A stretch of DNA of 25,883 bases from Anaerolineaceae bacterium UBA4781 (GTDB lineage: Bacteria > Chloroflexota > Anaerolineae > Anaerolineales > Anaerolineaceae), in contig DHHD01000038.1 in NCBI GenBank assembly GCA_002403105.1, positions 1 through 25,883 of the forward strand, given 5' to 3'. Position numbers and translations under genes: made by a program. Of this stretch, positions 23,955-25,883 are shown piece by piece. Below the pieces are notes generated by a model. The model was not told where the DNA came from. It saw only the letters and a list, made by a program, of their open reading frames with translations, and ran no database searches. Position 1 is the stretch's first letter. The number at the start of each line of letters is the position of its first letter.

Positions 23955-24002
23955 TGGTAATCGCTTCTCATTACCAAAGTGAACGAGAAATTATTATTCA
24001 CT
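23955..24002. repeat. Two further inverted repeats in the heliorhodopsin-degV gap
   Basis: TGGTAAT at 23955-23961 pairs with ATTACCA at 23970-23976 (8-nt loop), and AGTGAA at 23978-23983 pairs with TTCACT at 23997-24002 (13-nt loop). They lie 80-127 bp before the degV start. They may be operators or 5' leader structure of the degV mRNA. No coding sequence is supported here. Confidence 0.5.
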
Positions 24003-24081
24003 ATAGTCCTTCTTTTTAGGGGAGAGATGTAAAATTGTTCGGTCATAAAAAATATTAAAAATGGACAGATAGGGCATAGAC

Positions 24082-24942
24082 ATGAAAATAGTAACAGATT
24101 CCGGAACTGATACACGTTGTATGAATCCAAAGGGATTGGAAATCCATGAAGTCTCACTGAAGGTGAATATCGGTGAAAAAATGTACCTCGATGGACAAGG
24201 CGTTGATCTCGAAAATTTCTATTCGACAATGGACAGCAGTGATATTTTACCAAAAACATCACAGCCATCTGCAGGTGAGTTCGCGGAACTGTATCGGAAA
24301 TTAGCAAAAGAAGATAAAGATATCCTTTCCATCCATATTTCATCTGGTTTGAGCGGTACTGTCAATTCAGCACAGGCTGCTGCTAAAATGGTCCCTGAAG
24401 CGAATGTAACTGTATTTGATACAAAAACACTTTCGATCGGAGCCGGTTGGCAGGTAATGGCTGCTGCCAAAGCGGCTGCAGCAGGCTGGACAAAAGAGCA
24501 AATTGTTCCACTTCTCTCTAGAATTTCTAAATCAACCCGAACTATCTATACTCTTCAGGAATTGAAGTACCTGATCAATGGAGGTCGTATCAGCCACATG
24601 AAAGGGCTGATTGCTTCCATCTTAAACATCAAACCGCTGATTGGGGTAGATAATGAAAAGGGTAACTATACCCAGATGGGTCAATCTCGATCCTTTAAAA
24701 CTGCTCTGCAGGGATTGGTAAACCTGATCGGGAAAACGATCAAACCCGATGAAGAGATGGTAGCTCAAGTTGTACATGCTGCCAATCCGGAAGGCGCCGA
24801 ATCTTTGAAATCACAGGTAGATGCGGCCTTTAAAACTGTTTGGTATCCAATCTGCCAGCTTTCTCTGGTGCTTGGGGCGCATACCGGATCGAGCCTGGTA
24901 GGTATCAGCTATGCACCGGCTTCTGTTTTTGAAGGATTCTAG
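24082..24942 (+). CDS. DegV-family fatty-acid-binding protein (FakB-like)
   Basis: DegV proteins are cytoplasmic fatty-acid carriers; characterised FakB members present fatty acids to the kinase FakA for phospholipid synthesis. The 286-aa protein starts directly with MKIVTDSGTD, the family's first strand. It has KTSQPSAGEF near 58-67, HISSGLSGTVNSA near 93-105, the DTKTLSIGAGW segment near 118-128, and ELKYLINGGRISHMKG near 164-179. The SD is weak (ATAGGG about 10 nt upstream). No FakA-type kinase gene is nearby. It diverges from the heliorhodopsin gene. A terminator follows at 24955-24980. Confidence 0.93.
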   Translation: MKIVTDSGTDTRCMNPKGLEIHEVSLKVNIGEKMYLDGQGVDLENFYSTMDSSDILPKTSQPSAGEFAELYRKLAKEDKDILSIHISSGLSGTVNSAQAAAKMVPEANVTVFDTKTLSIGAGWQVMAAAKAAAAGWTKEQIVPLLSRISKSTRTIYTLQELKYLINGGRISHMKGLIASILNIKPLIGVDNEKGNYTQMGQSRSFKTALQGLVNLIGKTIKPDEEMVAQVVHAANPEGAESLKSQVDAAFKTVWYPICQLSLVLGAHTGSSLVGISYAPASVFEGF

Positions 24943-24954
24943 AAAAAATACCAG

Positions 24955-24980
24955 AAGAGGTTCAAAAAGACCTCTTTTTT
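24955..24980 (+). terminator. Terminator after the degV-family gene
   Basis: A 7-bp stem (24955-24961 with 24970-24976) with an 8-nt loop is followed by four further T residues. It lies 12 bp past the stop codon. The stem's A-rich left flank could give weak function on the minus strand for the XRE gene that converges on it. Confidence 0.8.
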
Positions 24981-25006
24981 ATTAAAAACTATCTCTGTTG
25001 CAATGC

Positions 25007-25210
25007 TTATTCTTTTGTGATCGTGAATAAATCTTCAACAGTTGTTTGAAAGACATGCGCAATATCCAACGCTAGTTTTAAGGAAGGATTATATTTACCA
25101 TTTTCCAAATGGCCGATCGTTTCACGCCGAACATTCACCAGTTCGGCCAGTTCTTCCTGAGTTAAATCAAACCTAGCTCTGTACTCCTTTATTCTTGTTA
25201 TGATGGGCAT
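25007..25210 (-). CDS. Small XRE-family helix-turn-helix regulator
   Basis: This 67-aa protein is a single Cro/C1-type helix-turn-helix. RARFDLTQEELAELVNVRRETIGHLENG at about 11-38 covers the helices, and the remainder (ALDIAHVFQTTVEDLF) completes the fold. The recognition helix region VRRETIGHLENGKYNPS is shared by the small YozG-like regulators usually found beside a small membrane protein. It starts 3 bp after the stop codon of such a gene, so the two form one operon. It most likely binds its own promoter region, which holds a perfect palindrome at 25568-25585. Confidence 0.92.
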   Translation of the reverse strand: MPIITRIKEYRARFDLTQEELAELVNVRRETIGHLENGKYNPSLKLALDIAHVFQTTVEDLFTITKE

Positions 25211-25213
25211 GAC

Positions 25214-25552
25214 TCAAATACCCCTTGCTTCTTGATATTCAAAGATTACTAATATGATGATGAATAAAAAAATTGAAATTGAGAAACTGAGTGATAATCC
25301 TGCGACTAGTTGTGCACTGTTTTTTGTAAAAGCTGTAACAGCCAGAGTTATGGTCTGCACTGCTACTCCAGTAAAAAAAGCGGGTGTGGCAGCTCTTTGG
25401 ACATTAAGTTTAAATAATTCATCTGGTTTAACTGCAAGATAACGAAAAAAAACAAAGAACGCAAAAAACGCAAGAGAGTATTTATTGTCTGTGACAATTC
25501 CAAGAATACCTAAAAAACCAATCAATCCGAAATATGCAAGTTTATTTTTCAT
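25214..25552 (-). CDS. Small integral membrane protein paired with XRE regulator
   Basis: I read a 112-aa protein from the ATG at 25552, supported by the SD GGGAGT (25559-25564) six bases upstream. An upstream ATG at 25705 would add 51 residues running through the operator palindrome and the terminator, and is unlikely. The protein has a hydrophobic first segment (about 6-20), a second at about 26-37, and two more at about 54-70 and 80-103, ending in FEYQEARGI. The segment TDNKYSLAFFAFFVFFRYL is typical of small DUF3796/DUF2178-like membrane proteins that sit next to XRE regulators; I am not certain which family applies. Role unknown. Confidence 0.7.
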   Translation of the reverse strand: MKNKLAYFGLIGFLGILGIVTDNKYSLAFFAFFVFFRYLAVKPDELFKLNVQRAATPAFFTGVAVQTITLAVTAFTKNSAQLVAGLSLSFSISIFLFIIILVIFEYQEARGI

Positions 25553-25567
25553 TTCATTACTCCCAAA

Positions 25568-25585
25568 TGTGATGTTATTATCACA
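25568..25585. promoter_or_regulatory. CRP/FNR-type palindrome upstream of the membrane protein-XRE operon
   Basis: TGTGAT, six bases, then ATCACA form a perfect palindrome identical in layout to the CRP consensus (TGTGA-N6-TCACA). It lies 15 bp before the membrane-protein start codon, next to its SD, so a bound protein would block transcription or elongation. It may be a site for a CRP/FNR-family protein or for the XRE regulator. Confidence 0.5.
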
Positions 25586-25679
25586 ATATGTTATAAATAT
25601 ATCATATATACTAAGAGAAATCAAGAGAGCTTGAAGATATAAGGATATATTAATATGCACAAAACAAATATAAAGAAAG

Positions 25680-25716
25680 AAAAACGGATTGCGTTGTTCT
25701 TGCAATCCGTTTTTTT
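25680..25716 (-). terminator. Terminator of the corrinoid-protein gene
   Basis: A perfect stem (AAACGGATTGC with GCAATCCGTTT, about 25682-25692 and 25702-25712) closes on a 9-nt loop, with T-rich flank on the minus strand (TTTTTCTTTCTTT). It lies about 18 bp past the corrinoid-protein stop and just upstream of the next operon. Confidence 0.85.
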
Positions 25717-25733
25717 ACTATAAACTGTAAATG

Positions 25734-25883
25734 CTAAATTCCCAGCAACTCTCTTACTTTTTCAACAGCGATGGAGGAATTTTGGGCATATCCATCTGCC
25801 CCGATCGCCTGCGCATATTTCTCATTTAAGGGCGCACCGCCTACCATGATCTTCACTTGCTCTCGTAAGTCCGCTTGTTTGAT
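25734..25883 (-). CDS. Corrinoid (B12-binding) methyltransferase protein, C-terminal fragment
   Basis: The final 49 residues of a minus-strand gene are present; the 5' part lies beyond the window. The sequence has VKIMVGGAPLNEKYAQAIGADGYAQNSS and ends EKVRELLGI. MVGGAPxxxxYAxxIGADGYA is the hallmark C-terminal part of free-standing corrinoid proteins that carry methyl groups for methylamine, methanol or methoxy-aromatic methyltransferase systems. Cobalamin-binding DxHxxG would lie in the missing region. It suggests that a methyl-transfer operon continues past the right edge. Confidence 0.88.
   Translation of the reverse strand: MKQADLREQVKIMVGGAPLNEKYAQAIGADGYAQNSSIAVEKVRELLGI

Noticed and set aside
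23909..24343. Minus-strand reading frame of 144 codons overlapping the 5' part of the degV gene
   Set aside because: More than half overlaps the well-supported DegV protein in antisense, it has no convincing SD, and the translation resembles no family.
25553..25705. N-terminal extension of the small membrane protein up to an ATG at 25705
   Set aside because: The extension passes through a terminator and a perfect palindrome, while the ATG at 25552 has a well-placed SD.
1..25883. Search by eye for tRNA or rRNA genes, CRISPR arrays, IS elements and attachment sites
   Set aside because: No cloverleaf ending in a usual acceptor, no regularly spaced repeats, no transposase or integrase, and no long direct repeats were found; small or degenerate examples could still be missed without computation.

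Overview
The window is AT-leaning bacterial DNA with short intergenic gaps, strong Shine-Dalgarno sequences, Rho-independent terminators and a type II (lipobox) signal peptide on its only evident secreted protein. The gene content is a PTS, an Opp-type sugar/peptide ABC importer, a corrinoid protein and a heliorhodopsin (a family reported mainly from monoderm lineages). This suggests a fermentative anaerobe that imports sugars. An Anaerolineae-type Chloroflexota is my best guess, with Firmicutes or Actinobacteria as alternatives. No rRNA, tRNA, CRISPR array, transposase or phage gene was recognised.

Region 1 (1-6544) is a divergent sugar-phosphate locus. On the minus strand a DeoR-family repressor leads into an AgaS-like double-SIS isomerase and the IIA, IIB and IIC parts of an ascorbate-type PTS, closed by a strong terminator. 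On the plus strand are a class I LacD-like aldolase and a GatZ/KbaZ-family protein. Together they would import and phosphorylate a sugar, convert it to a tagatose-type phosphate, and then epimerise or cleave it. No GatY/KbaY catalytic subunit and no tagatose-6-phosphate kinase is present, so the route is not fully defined.

Region 2 (6550-8110, minus) holds a Qnr-like pentapeptide-repeat protein and overlapping msrB-msrA genes for methionine sulfoxide repair.

Region 3 (8236-21092, plus) is a probable catabolic cluster. A GntR/HutC regulator has its own strong promoter and terminator. It is followed by a lipoprotein binding protein, two permeases and two ATPases of an Opp/Dpp-type importer, then an unrecognised 620-aa protein, a class I mannose-6-phosphate-isomerase-like protein with an unusual N-terminal domain, a CE7 acetyl esterase and a BadF/NAGK-family sugar kinase. 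The best reading is uptake of a small, probably acetylated or amino-sugar-containing glycan, followed by intracellular deacetylation, phosphorylation and isomerisation.

Region 4 (21113-25883) holds typA/bipA, then heliorhodopsin (minus) and a DegV-family protein (plus) diverging from a 277-bp region rich in inverted repeats. Next come a small membrane protein and XRE regulator pair behind a CRP-type palindrome, and the 3' end of a corrinoid (B12-binding) protein that runs off the window.

The items most worth following are the heliorhodopsin and its control region, the two unusual proteins of region 3, and the GatZ plus LacD pairing without a kinase or a GatY.
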